A DNA stretch of 6,290 nt, from NCBI GenBank assembly GCA_011605835.1, contig JAAOZJ010000099.1, positions 1 through 6,290 of the forward strand, written 5' to 3'. Position 1 is the stretch's first letter, and every line of letters starts with the position of its first letter. This stretch comes from Thermoproteota archaeon. GTDB lineage: Archaea > Thermoproteota > Methanomethylicia > Nezhaarchaeales > WYZ-LMO8. A program made the translations under genes and the position numbers. Shown here one piece after another: positions 5,654 through 6,290 of the stretch. Under the pieces are notes generated by a model. The model saw nothing but the letters and a program-made list of their open reading frames with translations. It searched no databases and was not told the DNA's origin.

Positions 5654-5948
5654 GGTCTTTAAGAACCTCGAGAGGTACTTGGCCGCCATAGCGGAGGCCG
5701 TCAAGGAGCTGGACGCGGACGCTGAGGTCTACCTGTTCGGCAGCGTGGCCGAGGGCAGGCACTTGCTCTCAAGCGACGTGGACGTCCTAGTCGTCACCGA
5801 CCTGAGTCCGGGCGAGGTCCTCGCAACCTTGTGGGAGAGGGGCATAAGGGACCCCTTCGAGGTCCACGTGGTCAAGAGGAACGCGTTGGAGGTCTACAAG
5901 GCCAGGTCCAAGCTCGTCAGGGTTACGCCCCAACGCCAGGCGACCTAG
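5610..5948 (+). CDS. Minimal nucleotidyltransferase (MNT, DNA polymerase beta superfamily)
   Basis: This 112-residue MNT belongs to the family that pairs with HEPN proteins. Some members transfer AMP or another nucleotide to a partner (MntA adenylylates HepT); others are of unknown target. The active-site signature is visible: GS at 44-45 in YLFGSVAEGRHLLSSDVDVL, with the metal-binding D56 and D58 in the DVD triplet, and the third acidic residue probably E84 in DPFEVHVV (81-88). The N-terminal region (1-35) is helical. Length is normal for the family, so it is not truncated. All catalytic residues are present, so it is probably active. It starts at TTG 5610 inside the HEPN gene behind a perfect GGAGGTGAT site. 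Gene order is HEPN first, MNT second, one operon. The pair is either a toxin-antitoxin type module or a stable two-subunit enzyme; the sequence does not decide. Confidence 0.9.
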   Translation: MSEELLIEEARRRAEVFKNLERYLAAIAEAVKELDADAEVYLFGSVAEGRHLLSSDVDVLVVTDLSPGEVLATLWERGIRDPFEVHVVKRNALEVYKARSKLVRVTPQRQAT

Positions 5949-6011
5949 CGAACTCGCACGAGCGCGAAGCGTAAAACGACGCCGAGATCCTCACGTTAGC
6001 GGCCGCGAAGG

Positions 6012-6042
6012 CCATGCCGTATCGTCTGCACATCCATGCCGT
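6012..6042. repeat. Two direct copies of CCATGCCGT, 22 bases apart
   Basis: Exact nine-base copies lie at 6012-6020 and 6034-6042, about two DNA helical turns apart, in the roughly 200-base gap after the nucleotidyltransferase. A looser copy (CAATGCCGGT) covers the tautomerase start codon at 6146-6155. The spacing would suit a dimeric or cooperative DNA-binding protein, but the site lies about 60-90 bases upstream of the proposed TATA box and no function is shown. Confidence 0.35.
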
Positions 6043-6102
6043 TAAGCGCGCACACGCCCCTCGCGAAGCTTGAAGCCTCCAGGCCCTCGTTCTCTGTTAA
6101 CG

Positions 6103-6139
6103 CTTATTTGGCTGGCGAGCGCTAGCTAATGTCAGAGGG
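6103..6139 (+). promoter_or_regulatory. Promoter and ribosome binding site of the tautomerase gene
   Basis: CTTATTTG (6103-6110) is TATA-like and about 40 bases before ATG 6148, predicting a leader of about 15 bases. GAGGG (6135-6139) follows with 8-base spacing to the ATG. The rest of 5949-6102 shows no supportable gene. Confidence 0.5.
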
Positions 6140-6147
6140 CCTGATCA

Positions 6148-6290
6148 ATGCCGGTAGTCCACGTGTACGTGTGGAGCGGCTTCTCGAACGAGGCCAAGAG
6201 GAGGACGATAGCTGGCATAACTAACGTGTTCGTGGAGCTGGGGATCCCGAAGGAAGCTGTGGAAGTGGTCATCCACGAAATCCCGAAGGA
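6148..6290 (+). CDS. 4-oxalocrotonate tautomerase-family protein, N-terminal part, cut by window edge
   Basis: 47 codons are visible before the window ends; family members are usually 60-75 residues, so most of one subunit is present. After removal of Met1, the catalytic N-terminal proline is exposed (PVVHVYVWSGFSNEAKRRT). This beta-strand, glycine turn and helix, followed by VEVVIHEIPK as the second strand, is the beta-alpha-beta tautomerase unit, which assembles as cytosolic hexamers or similar oligomers. Compared with the Pseudomonas enzyme, Arg11 of the GRSDE turn is replaced by Phe (GFSNE). The residue matching Arg39 in VRVIITE is Glu (VEVVIHE). Those two arginines bind 2-oxo-4-hexenedioate in the classic enzyme, so a different substrate is likely; archaeal DmpI-like relatives are the natural comparison. 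ATG 6148 is supported by GAGGG eight bases upstream and by the essential proline next to Met. Confidence 0.87.
   Translation, partial: MPVVHVYVWSGFSNEAKRRTIAGITNVFVELGIPKEAVEVVIHEIPK

Noticed and set aside
5952..6090. Minus-strand open stretch of about 50 codons in the gap after the nucleotidyltransferase
   Set aside because: It has no ribosome binding site or promoter at a suitable distance from any start, an odd Ala/Arg/Ser-rich composition and no similarity I recognise.
6129..6227. ATG opening a 32-codon frame before the tautomerase
   Set aside because: It is out of frame with the tautomerase and stops inside it; the tautomerase start has a ribosome binding site and the required Met-Pro.

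Overview
The window looks like chromosomal DNA of a hyperthermophilic archaeon, probably a crenarchaeon of the Desulfurococcales/Ignicoccus type. This is inferred from a GC content that looks like 55-60 %, heavy use of AGG/AGA and ATA codons, many GTG and TTG starts, TATA-like boxes 25-35 bases upstream of starts, very short or leaderless 5' ends, and ribosome binding sites complementary to the archaeal 16S 3' end (GGAGGTGAT). I cannot fix the genus from sequence alone. No rRNA, tRNA, CRISPR array or insertion sequence is visible.

Layout. Bases 1-659 (minus) hold the N-terminal two thirds or less of a class V PLP-dependent aminotransferase that runs off the left edge. It is divergent from a stand-alone B3/B4-domain protein (741-1400, plus), and a single palindromic TATA-like box lies between the two. 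A radical SAM/SPASM protein follows (1548-2528, plus). Its 3' end overlaps the 3' end of a large CPA2-type cation/proton antiporter on the other strand (2502-4220, minus). Upstream of the antiporter, also on the minus strand, is a 263-residue soluble protein I do not recognise (4290-5081). It is divergent from a two-gene HEPN/minimal-nucleotidyltransferase cassette (5240-5653 and 5610-5948, plus; overlapping by 44 bases). After a gap of about 200 bases, the start of a 4-oxalocrotonate-tautomerase-family protein (6148 on) runs off the right edge.

How the genes work together. Only the HEPN-MNT pair is clearly a functional unit, with overlapping genes and a textbook internal ribosome binding site. 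It belongs to a family that includes toxin-antitoxin modules, although this HEPN lacks the usual RX4-6H ribonuclease motif. The other genes look like independently transcribed units: amino-acid metabolism, a possible tRNA-quality-control protein, Fe-S radical chemistry, ion transport and a small tautomerase.

The points most worth a second look are a GC-rich hairpin enclosing the ribosome binding site of the aminotransferase, the shared palindromic promoter, the unidentified 4290-5081 protein beside the HEPN-MNT cassette, and an antiporter with a second membrane domain in place of the usual nucleotide-binding tail. I did not find convincing evidence of an entirely new multi-gene system.
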